From Bifidobacterium asteroides (lineage in GTDB: Bacteria > Actinomycetota > Actinomycetes > Actinomycetales > Bifidobacteriaceae): DNA of 64,000 nucleotides. How positions within the stretch are numbered: the stretch's first letter is position 1; each line of letters opens with the position of its first letter. Of the stretch, positions 8,057-17,734 are shown piece after piece. The translations under genes and the position numbers were made by a program. The notes beneath the pieces were generated by a model. It searched no databases. It had not been told where the DNA came from and was given only the letters and a program-made list of their open reading frames with translations. The stretch covers positions 494,060 to 558,059 of the forward strand of contig NZ_QGLK01000005.1 in NCBI RefSeq assembly GCF_003202755.1, read 5' to 3'.

Positions 8057-9169
8057 TCAACGCGGCCATCGATCACGTGCTAAGGGAAGAGCAGGAAAAT
8101 CGCCATGAGGTTCCAACTGGTACCAATAGGCTACTGTGGACACATCATCGCTTCGTTCAAAAGCGCCTTGGAACCCGGACCCAATTTGTTGCCAAGTGAC
8201 GCGTAGATCTTGTTCGAATCGGATCGGATCTGGTATATGCCACCGATACAACCCCCGCATTGGAGGGCAATCATCATTGTGATAGGGATTGCGAATCGAG
8301 TAATCATGGTTGCTATAGAAGGGATACCCGCAGAAGGGCGCACAGTATGTCTGCTCACTGGTCCCTTCAGCGCTTGAAACGGCAAAACTCCAAGCTCCTC
8401 CAAAATAATCTTCAGTACCAGTGCTGCATATCGTTGGATATGCCTCGTCCCCATCGATATAGAATTTAAATTCACCTTCTCCCCACCAGTAGCGTTCAAG
8501 CACACTCAAGGCCAGATAGGTTCCAATGTACTGGCCTCTGCCCCGGACCCCGTCCAGAACGACGTAGTCCTGTCCAGGAACAGTTACTTTTTGCCTGCGC
8601 CATTGGGCATGGAAATACCCCGTACTCGCTGGCAGCGGATCGTCCTGCAACGAGTAATCGATCTGGTAGAACAAGGCAGGCACAACATTCACATGCTGGT
8701 TTCCCAAAACGAGACGGGCGTGTCTGCCAAACGGCATGGGGAAGTAGGCGTTCATCCCTCCTGTCGGCACCACTTGTATGGGCAGGGAGTTGACTCGACA
8801 GACCTGGCCAAAGCCACAGCAGAAGAAATCACCCAGGGGGCACTCAACCGAGGGAGTCTGCTCATCATCCCAGTAAATCCTCAGCACAAGATCACGCAGA
8901 ACATATCGATCCGCATCACTGGTTCTATCCGCCACTGTGAACCACAGATGATTAATGACCCCTGTACCTTCAATATCAGCCAATACCACAGACGAACCTG
9001 GCTCCAGATTCCTGATGCAGGGGCTGCCCTTCCTGCCTGGGCCAAGCTCTCCTGCTGACATGGCTCCCCGACCTTTCTCGCCACGGGGATTTTCAGCATT
9101 AATCGACCTGCTTACGCTGGATTTGACGAGCGCCAGCCCCAATGGATCTCCTGCCAGCTGCGAACGCAT
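8057..9169 (-). CDS. GH172 (DUF2961) family glycosidase
   Basis: A 370-residue DUF2961 protein, now CAZy family GH172. Characterised members include a Bifidobacterium dentium difructose dianhydride I synthase/hydrolase and alpha-D-arabinofuranosidases. Family hallmarks are SINAENPRGEKG near the N-terminus, GVINHLWFTV, and STGTEDYFGGAW. Conserved acidic residues at about 233 and 253 fall in the region of the known catalytic pair. No signal peptide, so it acts on imported sugar. The longer frame from 9289 would overlap the upstream GH13 gene by 80 bp. The ATG at 9169 has AAAGGA five bases upstream, begins just before conserved sequence and removes the overlap, so it is preferred. A furanosidic substrate, possibly fructose-containing, is inferred from the family only. 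Confidence 0.88.
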   Translation of the reverse strand: MRSQLAGDPLGLALVKSSVSRSINAENPRGEKGRGAMSAGELGPGRKGSPCIRNLEPGSSVVLADIEGTGVINHLWFTVADRTSDADRYVLRDLVLRIYWDDEQTPSVECPLGDFFCCGFGQVCRVNSLPIQVVPTGGMNAYFPMPFGRHARLVLGNQHVNVVPALFYQIDYSLQDDPLPASTGYFHAQWRRQKVTVPGQDYVVLDGVRGRGQYIGTYLALSVLERYWWGEGEFKFYIDGDEAYPTICSTGTEDYFGGAWSFAVSSAEGTSEQTYCAPFCGYPFYSNHDYSIRNPYHNDDCPPMRGLYRWHIPDPIRFEQDLRVTWQQIGSGFQGAFERSDDVSTVAYWYQLEPHGDFPALPLARDRWPR

Positions 9170-9209
9170 ACCCATCCTTTCTATGCCGACATCCGTCATC
9201 ACGTATCTG

Positions 9210-10889
9210 TCACTCGCATATCTTTGTCGTATACCAGACCGTGGCATCAGGCGCGAGCCAAACCGCTCCATTTGCTGATTCAACGACACTGCTATTCAAC
9301 AAACACTTGGCCGAGACCGGCAACCTCACCGACGACCTACCAAAATTAGTCATGCTCCTCAAGCCGGAAGCCAAGATTAGTTCTAAGGTGTGGGTCAGCC
9401 CGTCATCGACAACGTTAACCTTCACATTCATATCATCTTCGACCCACTTGCTGCGCAAAGCCAGAGCCGTTTTAATCAGGGAACGAGCCGACTTGTCCGA
9501 TCGCATTTCAGACTCTACGGAGTAGTCATCAAACCAAGCAGGCTGCGGTAGCCATGGAGCAACACCCTTATTGAAGCCGAAGGATTTGTCATGCTCGCTC
9601 GTCCATGGAATCGGCACACGACATCCATCCCTCCCTTTGATTCGGTGCCCGGATCGTTCCCACTGAGGATCGCGGATATCTGTCGACTTAAGGTCGGTGA
9701 CTTCCGGCAGCCCCAACTCATCGCCTTGATAGATGTATGCGGTTCCCGGCAGAGCCAGCATGATCATCGCGGCAGACCGTGCTCTCCGTAACCCGACCTC
9801 GCGATCAACGACGGGATCAGTTCCATTCGAAGCCACCCAAGCGAGTTCATCGGCACCCTTGGGCAGAGCCAACCGCGAAGCCAGCCTTGGGACATCATGA
9901 TTGCCAAGGACCCAGCTGGGCGTGGCTCCGACTTTCTTGAAACCGCGGCATGTCCTGGTTATGGCTGACGCATACTCATCCAAATTCCAAGAAGCCTTTG
10001 CTAATGAGAAATCGAAGACCGATCCAAGCTCATCCGAGCGTGCATATGCAAAGACCCGGTCAGTGATAGGAGTCCAGGACTCCCCCACGGCCATGCGGGG
10101 AGGATCGTATTGGTTCAAGACCGTCCGCCACGATCTATAAATCTCATGGACTTCATCTCTGTCGAACAATGGATCGCTGCCGTCATCGCACATAGGCGCC
10201 ATGACCTCCGGATCCGGTCTGTCACGAAGAGGATCATGAAGGTCCTTGGCCAACCCATGCGATACGTCCACACGGAAACCATCGACCCCTCTGTCGCTCC
10301 AGAATCGAAGAACCGAAAGGAATTCCTCCCGTACGCTTGGATTGTCCCAGTTGAAATCAGGCTGTTCCTTGGAAAACAAATGAAGGTAATACCAGCCGGA
10401 TCCGCAGGGCTCCCAGGCGCTGCCGCCGAATTCAGAACGCCAATTGGTCGGCGGCAACTCGGCATGTCTCCCACGTCCTCGCCGAAAGACGAACCTGGAC
10501 CTCATGGAAGATTCAGGTCCTTCTTCCAAGGCCTGCCTGAACCAGAGATGCTGGTTCGAGCAATGATTAGGCACGATATCGATGATGACCTTGATGCCGA
10601 GGGAATGAGCATGCTCCATCATCGAATCAAAATCCGCCAGCGTGCCCAGTTGGGGATCCACATCCCTATAGTCGGCTACATCATAACCACCGTCGACCAT
10701 AGGAGAGGGGTAGAAGGGACTCAGCCAGATTGCATCCACACCAAGATCAGCCAGATACTCCAGCCCACTCTCAATGCCTTGCAGGTCCCCTATGCCGTCA
10801 TTGTCGGAATCTCGGAAGGACCTAGGATAAATCTGGTAGACGACGGCAGACCTCCACCAGTCCGGATCATGCATGTTATCTATTGTCAC
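9210..10889 (-). CDS. GH13 alpha-glucosidase (oligo-1,6-glucosidase type)
   Basis: A 559-residue cytoplasmic alpha-amylase-superfamily enzyme resembling bifidobacterial alpha-glucosidases and oligo-1,6-glucosidases. The (beta/alpha)8 barrel motifs are all present: DIVPNH (about 104-109), GFRVDV with nucleophile Asp208, VGES with acid/base Glu270, and GNHD with transition-state stabiliser Asp332. The N-terminal WWRSAVVYQIYPRSF and the DGIGDLQGI calcium-site-like loop are typical. It starts 5 bp after the stop of the MalG-type permease, so it belongs to the set-2 operon and likely hydrolyses an imported alpha-glucoside. Pairing with a GH172 enzyme suggests a mixed glucosyl/furanosyl oligosaccharide, but that is inference. 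Confidence 0.93.
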   Translation of the reverse strand: MTIDNMHDPDWWRSAVVYQIYPRSFRDSDNDGIGDLQGIESGLEYLADLGVDAIWLSPFYPSPMVDGGYDVADYRDVDPQLGTLADFDSMMEHAHSLGIKVIIDIVPNHCSNQHLWFRQALEEGPESSMRSRFVFRRGRGRHAELPPTNWRSEFGGSAWEPCGSGWYYLHLFSKEQPDFNWDNPSVREEFLSVLRFWSDRGVDGFRVDVSHGLAKDLHDPLRDRPDPEVMAPMCDDGSDPLFDRDEVHEIYRSWRTVLNQYDPPRMAVGESWTPITDRVFAYARSDELGSVFDFSLAKASWNLDEYASAITRTCRGFKKVGATPSWVLGNHDVPRLASRLALPKGADELAWVASNGTDPVVDREVGLRRARSAAMIMLALPGTAYIYQGDELGLPEVTDLKSTDIRDPQWERSGHRIKGRDGCRVPIPWTSEHDKSFGFNKGVAPWLPQPAWFDDYSVESEMRSDKSARSLIKTALALRSKWVEDDMNVKVNVVDDGLTHTLELILASGLRSMTNFGRSSVRLPVSAKCLLNSSVVESANGAVWLAPDATVWYTTKICE

Positions 10890-10894
10890 GACTC

Positions 10895-11719
10895 TCAGCC
10901 CTTTACCGATCCATCCAGCATGGCCTTGATGAAGTATCTTTGCAGGAAAATGAACAGTATCATTGTCGGCGCCATGATCAACAGAGAGCCCGCATTCAAA
11001 AGGACCACATCAGTGGAATACTGACCAACGAAAGACTGCAACGCACCGGCCATAGTCCGCTTGGTTGGGTCGTCAATGAGGACGACGGCAAGAAGGAATT
11101 GGTTCCATGTAGCCAAGAAGGTCAGTATGCCCAATGAAGACAGGGCAGGAACGACCAAGGGTAATTGAATACTGCGGAAGATTCTGAAATGGTTAGCACC
11201 GTCGATGCTTGCCGCCTCAATCAGATCCTTGGGCATCTGCGAGAAATAGGCTTGCATCCAGACCATGCCAAATGGCATATTGAGCCCGATCATCGGCAAG
11301 ATGAGCGCCCATCTAGTATTGAGCAGCCCCATGGATTGGATTTCATAGTAAAGAGGAGTAACGAGCACTTCGAAGGGCAGAGTCAGACCGACAAAGAGCA
11401 GGCCATAGGCGATCCATCCACCCTTCACATGGAGAGAACCCATGGCGTAACCGCCCATTGCCGAGCAAATGAGCACAACCGGCACTACAACGAGGACAAG
11501 GATTGCACTAGATATCAGCAAGGGGGTGATATTCGCTACCTTCCAGGCAGCTGCAAAGTTCTCCCAATGAGGGTGTGCCGTGAATTGGATCCCGTGCGGC
11601 ATGGAACCCTGCGGTTGTACGGCTGCCGAGAACATGCTGACAAAGGGCAGTATTGAGAAGATGATAGTCACGGCCAGGGTGAGGTTCCCGAGCACACGCA
11701 CAGAGAGTGACTGTTTCAC
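10895..11719 (-). CDS. Carbohydrate ABC transporter permease, MalG type (set 2)
   Basis: A 274-residue CUT1 permease with about six membrane spans. The EAA loop reads EAASIDGANHFRIFRSIQLP. The end LQRYFIKAMLDGSVKG matches the MalG-type C-terminus. The start overlaps the end of the MalF-type gene by 4 bp, which indicates translational coupling. Together with the two upstream genes it forms the membrane part of an importer that again lacks its own ATPase gene. Confidence 0.92.
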   Translation of the reverse strand: MKQSLSVRVLGNLTLAVTIIFSILPFVSMFSAAVQPQGSMPHGIQFTAHPHWENFAAAWKVANITPLLISSAILVLVVVPVVLICSAMGGYAMGSLHVKGGWIAYGLLFVGLTLPFEVLVTPLYYEIQSMGLLNTRWALILPMIGLNMPFGMVWMQAYFSQMPKDLIEAASIDGANHFRIFRSIQLPLVVPALSSLGILTFLATWNQFLLAVVLIDDPTKRTMAGALQSFVGQYSTDVVLLNAGSLLIMAPTMILFIFLQRYFIKAMLDGSVKG

Positions 11720-12672
11720 GCTTCCTCCTTTCCCTGCACCAGTCGCTGGAGCGGGCCCACCACAAGCAGCACGAGCACCATAAGCACCAGGGCGAGCGCA
11801 GAAGCCAGACCGACCCGGTTCTGCGTAAAGGCCAGGCGATATACCATGACGCCAGGTACCATCGTGCTGTAGCCAGGACCTCCTTGAGTGGCCATGAAGA
11901 CCACGTCAAAGCTGGCCAGAGCTGCCACAACCGTCATAGTCAGGCAGACAGCGATCTGTCCGCGCAACCCAGGCAGCGTTATATGCCAGAGCTGGCTCCA
12001 CCAACCTGCTCCATCAATGCTGGCCGCTTCATATAAGGATTTATCGATGCCTCCGATGCCGGCCGATAGCAGCACGATGCAGAAGCCCAGCTGCAACCAG
12101 AAACCAATAACGCCGACTGACGTCAGCGCGGTGTGCTGGTTGCCCAACCATGAGGTGGCGTGCTCCCCCAGCCCCATTGCACTGAGCATCTGATTGACGA
12201 TGCCGTCCTGTGCCAACATCCAGGTCCAAGCCACGGCCGCCGCCGCTCCAGGGATGACACGAGGCAAAAACAGACAGACCTGAGCAAAAGTGCTGACAGC
12301 TTTGGCACGAATATCACGGATCAAGGATGCGATGATCATTCCCAAAACAATGGGTATCAACGAGAAGAAGATAACCAGGTAGAACGAGTGCCCTATACTT
12401 CCCAGCAACACAGGATCAGTGAAGACCTTGACGAAATTCTTCACGCCCACCCAAGTGCTGGCATCAATTCCGTTCCAGTCATAGAAGGAATACCAGGCAG
12501 TCTGGATGATCGGCCAGAACACAAAGACCAGGTAGAAGGCCAGCCCGGGAAGCAGAAACAACCAACCTGCCAGGGTGGAGCTCAGACTCCTGCCACGAGC
12601 CGGGAGGGCATCGGCAGCCCGCGAGGCCGATACCGACCTCGCGCGCCGCCGATTTGTGAGATGCGTGCTCAA
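11716..12672 (-). CDS. Carbohydrate ABC transporter permease, MalF type (set 2)
   Basis: A 318-residue CUT1 permease. A basic, Ala/Arg-rich cytoplasmic tail of about 34 residues precedes the first span (GWLFLLPGLAFYLVFVFWPI). The ATPase-docking loop reads EAASIDGAGWWSQLWHITLP. Both ends overlap their neighbours by 4 bp, so it is tightly coupled to the binding-protein gene upstream and the second permease downstream. Confidence 0.92.
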   Translation of the reverse strand: MSTHLTNRRRARSVSASRAADALPARGRSLSSTLAGWLFLLPGLAFYLVFVFWPIIQTAWYSFYDWNGIDASTWVGVKNFVKVFTDPVLLGSIGHSFYLVIFFSLIPIVLGMIIASLIRDIRAKAVSTFAQVCLFLPRVIPGAAAAVAWTWMLAQDGIVNQMLSAMGLGEHATSWLGNQHTALTSVGVIGFWLQLGFCIVLLSAGIGGIDKSLYEAASIDGAGWWSQLWHITLPGLRGQIAVCLTMTVVAALASFDVVFMATQGGPGYSTMVPGVMVYRLAFTQNRVGLASALALVLMVLVLLVVGPLQRLVQGKEEA

Positions 12673-14009
12673 TGCCGCACCTCTTGGCTATACTCCTGCT
12701 GGATCTTTTCCGTAAACTGCTGAGCGGTAAGACTGTTGTCGAGCAAGAGCTGGAAGTTGGGAATGAACCCACTTGACTGGATTCCAGCTGTGGCATTGTT
12801 GATGAAGTCAGTCGATCTGCCCGAATCGAAAACATCCTTGTAATAGTCAAACATGCTGCGCTGAAGAGCACTCTGCGCCTTGGGCAGGGATTGGCCCTCG
12901 ACTGTCTTCGGGTAGTACCCGCTGACATTCGCTATGATCTGCCGGGCTTCATCACTCTGCGTGTAATTGAGGAAGCAGGCTGCTGCGTCTTTGTTTCGGG
13001 AGTTCTTAGGAATTCCGAAGAAGCTTCCCGCATTGGCTGCAATGCTTGGCTGCTCATTGGCAGAATTCGCCGGGAAGGGAATGAATTGCACATCGTCACC
13101 CATGGCTTTAGCCATCGTTGCCAAATTCCAGTTTCCACTGGGGAAGAACACACCCTCGCCGGCGGTGAATCTGCTTAAGGCGGTGGAAGCATCGATGGCA
13201 TTGACCCCTTGTGGCAAATACCCCTCTTTATTCCAATCCTGAAGTTTTTGCGCCGCCTCCTTTGAACCCTTGGTCCTGAAATCAGCTTTTGGCTTTTGCA
13301 ATATCCAGTCCTGCACCGACTGCACCGAGTCAGTGTTGGTCATCATCGCTTGGAAAGCGAATGATGTCCCGCCGTCCTTCGCATAGGTCATCATAGGAAT
13401 GAGGCCTGCGTCCTTAGCTTTGCCCATATCCGATTCAAATTCATCCAAGGTGCGGGGAAGATCGGCAATTCCTGCCTTAGCCGTCAGCTTGGTATTGACA
13501 TACACGCCTGAAACCGAATAGGAATTGGGCAGCGCATATAAGTCGCCATCACCGAGTCTGCCCTTGGCATCAGCCCTATACAGTTGCGTTTGGGACTTGG
13601 GGACCTTCCATCCGTATGCTTTTACATACGGTTCGAGGGATATCACATGGTGACCGCTGACCGCAGTGTTGACATCCGTCAGGCGCGCTATATCCGGAGC
13701 ATCGGTGGAAGAGATGACACGCGGTCCATTTTGAGCCGAAACATTGTCCGGATCATAGTTTGCCTTGATATGCATGTTGGGGTATTTGCTCTGGAACCCC
13801 TTGATGAGCGCATCGTCTACTGTCTTGAGCCCTGCGCCGTCCCAGAGTTTAAGCTCATACGACTTCGAGCCCAAATCCGTACTGACTGAGGACGGCTCAT
13901 TGCTACTCTCGGATGAGCCAGTGGAACCTGGCCCACACGCTGCAAGCGAAAGAATCATGCCTGTTGCAAGCAGGGCCACGCCACCTTGCTTAATCACTGA
14001 TTTCATCAT
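12669..14009 (-). CDS. Sugar-binding lipoprotein of ABC importer (set 2)
   Basis: A 446-residue extracellular solute-binding protein of the CUT1 family with a lipoprotein signal (lipobox LAAC, Cys25) and a Ser/Glu-rich linker. YELKLWDGAGLKTVDDALIKGFQ and a later TDAPDIARL fit the family N-lobe. It is first in the operon followed by two permeases, GH13, GH172 and probably the ApbE-like gene, and is divergent from the LacI gene at 14325. Its upstream region carries operator candidates of LacI type. The ligand is unknown; the downstream enzymes point to a short alpha-glucoside or furanoside. Confidence 0.92.
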   Translation of the reverse strand: MMKSVIKQGGVALLATGMILSLAACGPGSTGSSESSNEPSSVSTDLGSKSYELKLWDGAGLKTVDDALIKGFQSKYPNMHIKANYDPDNVSAQNGPRVISSTDAPDIARLTDVNTAVSGHHVISLEPYVKAYGWKVPKSQTQLYRADAKGRLGDGDLYALPNSYSVSGVYVNTKLTAKAGIADLPRTLDEFESDMGKAKDAGLIPMMTYAKDGGTSFAFQAMMTNTDSVQSVQDWILQKPKADFRTKGSKEAAQKLQDWNKEGYLPQGVNAIDASTALSRFTAGEGVFFPSGNWNLATMAKAMGDDVQFIPFPANSANEQPSIAANAGSFFGIPKNSRNKDAAACFLNYTQSDEARQIIANVSGYYPKTVEGQSLPKAQSALQRSMFDYYKDVFDSGRSTDFINNATAGIQSSGFIPNFQLLLDNSLTAQQFTEKIQQEYSQEVRH

Positions 14010-14047
14010 TGTTTCTACTCCTCAAATGTTCACAACACTGATGAACA

Positions 14048-14281
14048 TGTAAAACCGATTTTATTCATGCCAAATAAACGATAAACTGTGACCTATCCTC
14101 CTAATATTGATAGATTTGTAATATCGGTTGCACACAGTGTATAAAACACTTCCTCACATGTCAAATCGATCCTCCTGGATGCTTGCCGATGACTCACCAA
14201 CCACAACAATGACTGATTGCGGCACTGGCCGGCTCAATCGTCTCTGTTCATCAGAAGTTACCGTTGTAAAATCGGTTGTAC
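14048..14281. promoter_or_regulatory. Three LacI-type operator candidates in divergent promoter region
   Basis: The 315-bp gap between the divergent set-2 operon and lacI holds three copies of one motif. GTAAAACCGATTTTA at 14049-14063 is nearly palindromic around a central CG. TGTAATATCGGTTGCAC is at 14117-14133 and TGTAAAATCGGTTGTAC at 14265-14281. The shared core is TAAAATCGGTT. One copy lies near the binding-protein start and one near lacI, which suits both autoregulation and operon repression with possible looping. Confidence 0.6.
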
Positions 14282-14324
14282 TAACACTGCGACATACTGT
14301 GACACCAACCAAGGGGCGTAAGAG

Positions 14325-15362
14325 ATGAGAGAGCCGACTATTTATGATGTAGCCAAGGAAGCTGGGGTGTCTGCATCAACGGTTTCCAGAGCGCTCCAAG
14401 GCAAGAACCGTGTCTCAGACAACACCAGAGCCAAAGTATTTGAAGCGAGCGCAAGGCTCGGATTCACCGCTTCAAAGGAAGCATCAAGGCTCCGCAGCGG
14501 TAAGACAGGCAGAATAGCGCTGATTGTCGGTAATCACCTTTCAGGATGGTACAGTTCCGAACTTGCTGAAGGAGTCTATTCAGCACTCTGCGAAGAAGGG
14601 TATGACCTGCTGTCTTATCGGGTAGCAGATAAAAAACAACGCGCTGAATTCTTCTCTTCGATGCCAGTCAAGCGCAACGCCGATGCCATGATCATCTCGT
14701 CCTTCGCCCTTACCGACCAAGAGGGGCAGACCTTGCGCAGCACCGGCATGCCCATCGTGGGTGTCAACACCATGCATTTGGATGACCGCTACAGTAATGC
14801 ATCAATCGGAGTCGATGAAGTCACCACTACCAGGGATCTAATTCGCCGCCTGATCGCCATCGGTCATACCAACATCGCATATCTCAAACGGACACAATTC
14901 AACAAGGACTTCGTCTGGGATGCCGACCAGCGCATAACTGGCTACCACCTTGGACTTGAAGAGGGAGCCATTCCCAGAAGAGACGACTACGAGATTGCAA
15001 TCCCCTACCAAGGAGACATCGGCAAGCTGGCAGCCAGTGCAATTCTGGCACTGGCCCCACGCCCGACAGCAGTATGCTGCATCAGCGACGAAGTGGCCAT
15101 ATGCCTGGTCCATGAACTCCGCCGTTTGGGAATCCGGGTACCGGATGACATATCAGTGGTGGGGTTTGACGACAGAGAACTGGCCGGCCCCCTAGGCATT
15201 TCAACAGTGCGTCACGAGCCAAACGCCTACGGCCGGACAGCTGCACAAATGGCTATTCGCTTGGCCAATGGAAATAAACTGCCCCACCGCCGTATTACTG
15301 CTAAAGCCACATTCATACTGAGGGAGACCATGGGGCCCGCACCTAAAATCAGCGGCCAGTGA
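14325..15362 (+). CDS. LacI/GalR-family transcriptional repressor (set 2)
   Basis: A complete 345-residue LacI-family repressor. The N-terminal helix-turn-helix reads TIYDVAKEAGVSASTVSRAL with the hinge helix region ASKEASRLRSGKTG, followed by the two-lobed sugar-binding domain. GYRMTD-like tails give way to IRVPDDISVVGFDDRELAG near the C-terminus, as in the family. It diverges from the binding-protein/permease/GH13/GH172 operon, and repeated palindromic motifs lie between them, so it most likely represses that operon and itself until the imported sugar binds. It is a paralogue of the truncated LacI at the left edge. Confidence 0.95.
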   Translation: MREPTIYDVAKEAGVSASTVSRALQGKNRVSDNTRAKVFEASARLGFTASKEASRLRSGKTGRIALIVGNHLSGWYSSELAEGVYSALCEEGYDLLSYRVADKKQRAEFFSSMPVKRNADAMIISSFALTDQEGQTLRSTGMPIVGVNTMHLDDRYSNASIGVDEVTTTRDLIRRLIAIGHTNIAYLKRTQFNKDFVWDADQRITGYHLGLEEGAIPRRDDYEIAIPYQGDIGKLAASAILALAPRPTAVCCISDEVAICLVHELRRLGIRVPDDISVVGFDDRELAGPLGISTVRHEPNAYGRTAAQMAIRLANGNKLPHRRITAKATFILRETMGPAPKISGQ

Positions 15363-15435
15363 CTCACGCCGCTGAACCCGACTCTTGACCGCCCCGGGAA
15401 AGGCGGGCAGACAGGGCCAAACTCATGAATCTTCC

Positions 15436-16737
15436 TCAGTCGATCAGAGAATGGATCTGCACGATCTGGTCGCGGCCCGGGCCTGAACCCACAGCCGAGA
15501 TGCGGCAGCCGGACAGATCCTCCAGGCGATGGATGTAGTCCTTGGCCTTGGTCGGAAACTCCTCGAAGCTCTTGGCACCGGAGATGTCCTCGCGCCAGCC
15601 CGGCAGCTCTTCGTATACCGGCTGGGCGGATTGGAACTCAGCCTGGTCCACGGGCATCTGATCCATCCTGACGCGGGCGCCATCGGACCGGGTGATGTCA
15701 TAGCCCACGCAGACCGGAATGGTCTCCAGGCCAGAGAGGACATCCAACTTGGTCAGCACGATGTCGGTCAGGCCATTGATCTGCACCGCATACCTGCTGA
15801 CCAGCGCATCGAACCAGCCGCAGCGGCGGGAGCGGCCGGTGGTCACCCCGTACTCGTGGCCCTGACGGCGCAGCCATTCGCCCTGCTCGTTGTCCAGCTC
15901 CGTGGGGAAGGGCCCCTCTCCCACGCGGGTCACATAGGCCTTGGCCACGCCGACCACCCGGTCGATCTTGGTCGGTCCCACGCCAGTGCCGGTGCAGGCG
16001 CCCCCGGCTGTGCAGTTGGATGAGGTGACAAAGGGGTAGGTGCCATGGTCCACGTCCAGCATGGTGGCCTGTCCCCCCTCGAAGAGGACGTTCTTGCCCT
16101 GCTCCAGAGCCTGGTTGAGCATCAACGAGGTATTGGCCACGTAGGGCTTGAGCCGCTCGGCGTATCCCGCCAGTTCTTCAACGGTGGCCTCCACCTCGAT
16201 GGCCCGGCGGTTGTAGAGCTTGACCAGCATCTGGTTCTTCTGGTGCAGGCTTGCTTCCACCTTGTCGCGCAGGTGGTCGACATTGAACAGATCGTGCACA
16301 CGAATGCCCACACGGTTGATCTTGTCAGCATAGGCCGGGCCGATCCCGCGGCCTGTTGTACCGATCTTGTGCTTGCCCAGGAAGCGCTCGGTCACCTTGT
16401 CCAAGGTCCGATGGTAGGGAGCGATGATGTGCGCGGACTCGCTGATCCTCAGCCGGCTGCAGTCCACGCCGCGGGACTGGAGCCCATCAATCTCCTCGAA
16501 GAGGGCGGCCGGGTCAACCACGACGCCATTGCCGATGACCGGGGTAATGGCCGGGTGAATGATCCCCGAAGGCAGAAGATGGAGGGCGTATTCCTGGTCG
16601 CCCACCACCACGGTATGGCCGGCATTGTTGCCCCCGTTGAACCTGGCGACGTAGTCCATATGCTCGCCGATCAGGTCCGTTGCCTTGCCCTTGCCCTCGT
16701 CGCCCCACTGGGCCCCGACGATCACGATTCCCGGCAT
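15436..16737 (-). CDS. purA: Adenylosuccinate synthetase
   Basis: The enzyme that joins aspartate to IMP using GTP, the first committed step of AMP synthesis. It is 433 residues, normal length. The GTP-binding loop GDEGKGK is at residues 12-18 and NAGHTVV follows, as in all PurA proteins; GTTGRGIGP and the VTTGRSRR stretch are also present. The start is set at 16737, where AAGGAG lies six bases upstream. An in-frame ATG six codons earlier lacks such a site and adds residues not seen in the family. It stands alone on the minus strand, convergent with the LacI gene. Confidence 0.97.
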   Translation of the reverse strand: MPGIVIVGAQWGDEGKGKATDLIGEHMDYVARFNGGNNAGHTVVVGDQEYALHLLPSGIIHPAITPVIGNGVVVDPAALFEEIDGLQSRGVDCSRLRISESAHIIAPYHRTLDKVTERFLGKHKIGTTGRGIGPAYADKINRVGIRVHDLFNVDHLRDKVEASLHQKNQMLVKLYNRRAIEVEATVEELAGYAERLKPYVANTSLMLNQALEQGKNVLFEGGQATMLDVDHGTYPFVTSSNCTAGGACTGTGVGPTKIDRVVGVAKAYVTRVGEGPFPTELDNEQGEWLRRQGHEYGVTTGRSRRCGWFDALVSRYAVQINGLTDIVLTKLDVLSGLETIPVCVGYDITRSDGARVRMDQMPVDQAEFQSAQPVYEELPGWREDISGAKSFEEFPTKAKDYIHRLEDLSGCRISAVGSGPGRDQIVQIHSLID

Positions 16738-16879
16738 ACGATGCTCCTTATCCACTGGTCGCCATTCAAGGAAAACAAAGGCAGACCATCCATAGACGAG
16801 CCTAACCCCATGTATGGAGCTGGAGGTCTTTCAGGCCTTTCAAATCAGCATGGGCCGATCCAAAATTGGAAAAGACTGG

Positions 16880-17734
16880 TCAGGTCCTGGAGCCAATCAT
16901 GGTGTCCCGGCCCCGGCAGAGCAGGAAGGCCGCACTGACGAGCAGCCCTAGGATGACCGGGATCAGGGATGCTTCGATGCCGAATGTTCCACCGGTCAGC
17001 AGGGTCGGTCCCTGAACCTTCATGACCATGAAGCCGTATATATTCTGGCCGGAGACCGGAATTCCCAACAGGGCCTCAGTAAGGTTCCACCCTATATGAA
17101 AGCCTATGCAAATCCAGAGATTATGCCTGGATACCATGATGGAGCCCAGCATAAGACCGGCTTCGATGGCTATGGCCAGACACGAGAAGAGGGTAGCCCC
17201 AGGGTTGAGAGCATGCATGAACCCGAAAAGAAGCGAAGTCAAAATCAGAGCAGGTACCCATCCCAGCCAGCGATCCAAAGCATGGAGAGCCACGCCCCGC
17301 ATTATGAGTTCTTCAAAAACCGACGCGCAAGCCAGAACTCCTAAGGTCAGGATCTGGGAGACACCGAATGGGCGGAAACCATCCACCCTGTAAAACCCAA
17401 GGATTATGAGGATGAAAGCCGAAAGAGCCATCAATCCGAAGCCGATGCCCAGTCCGCCCAACGAGGAGACGAAGAAACCATGAGCCGTCAACTCGGTAGG
17501 CTGACGTTCAGCCCACCTCACCATGACAACCTTGGCATAAAACCAGATGCCGAAGCCCACGAGGAGGATGGCGACCAATAGCACCAGCCATTGGGCCCAT
17601 AAGGGACGGCCGATCATCGGGGTCGTTGAGGAATCAAGCATCAGCAATACACCGAACCCAAGAAGTCCCCAAGCAGCAGTCTTGTGTATTCCCTGTCTGG
17701 GCTGGCGTGGTTTGGAACGCATATGCCGTTTCAT
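16880..17734 (-). CDS. CPBP (CAAX/Abi) family intramembrane metalloprotease
   Basis: A 284-residue multispanning membrane protein of the CPBP/Abi family, relatives of the Rce1 prenyl-protein protease. The three family motifs are visible: EELIMR at 141-146, FGFMH at 170-174, and a later FHIGWN, together giving the glutamates and histidines thought to hold the metal. Bacterial members act in bacteriocin immunity, in processing of small peptides, or have unknown roles. The start at 17734 gives an ATGA overlap with the aldolase stop, so the genes are translationally coupled; a longer frame from 17818 runs into the aldolase gene. The link to aldolase is probably only transcriptional. Confidence 0.85.
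   Translation of the reverse strand: MKRHMRSKPRQPRQGIHKTAAWGLLGFGVLLMLDSSTTPMIGRPLWAQWLVLLVAILLVGFGIWFYAKVVMVRWAERQPTELTAHGFFVSSLGGLGIGFGLMALSAFILIILGFYRVDGFRPFGVSQILTLGVLACASVFEELIMRGVALHALDRWLGWVPALILTSLLFGFMHALNPGATLFSCLAIAIEAGLMLGSIMVSRHNLWICIGFHIGWNLTEALLGIPVSGQNIYGFMVMKVQGPTLLTGGTFGIEASLIPVILGLLVSAAFLLCRGRDTMIGSRT

Noticed and set aside
9170..9289. Upstream extension of the GH172 gene
   Set aside because: It would overlap the GH13 gene by 80 bp and adds sequence not found in the family; the ATG at 9169 has a proper ribosome-binding site.
15363..15435. Possible terminator CCGCC/GGCGG between lacI and purA
   Set aside because: The stem has only five base pairs and no T-run on either side.
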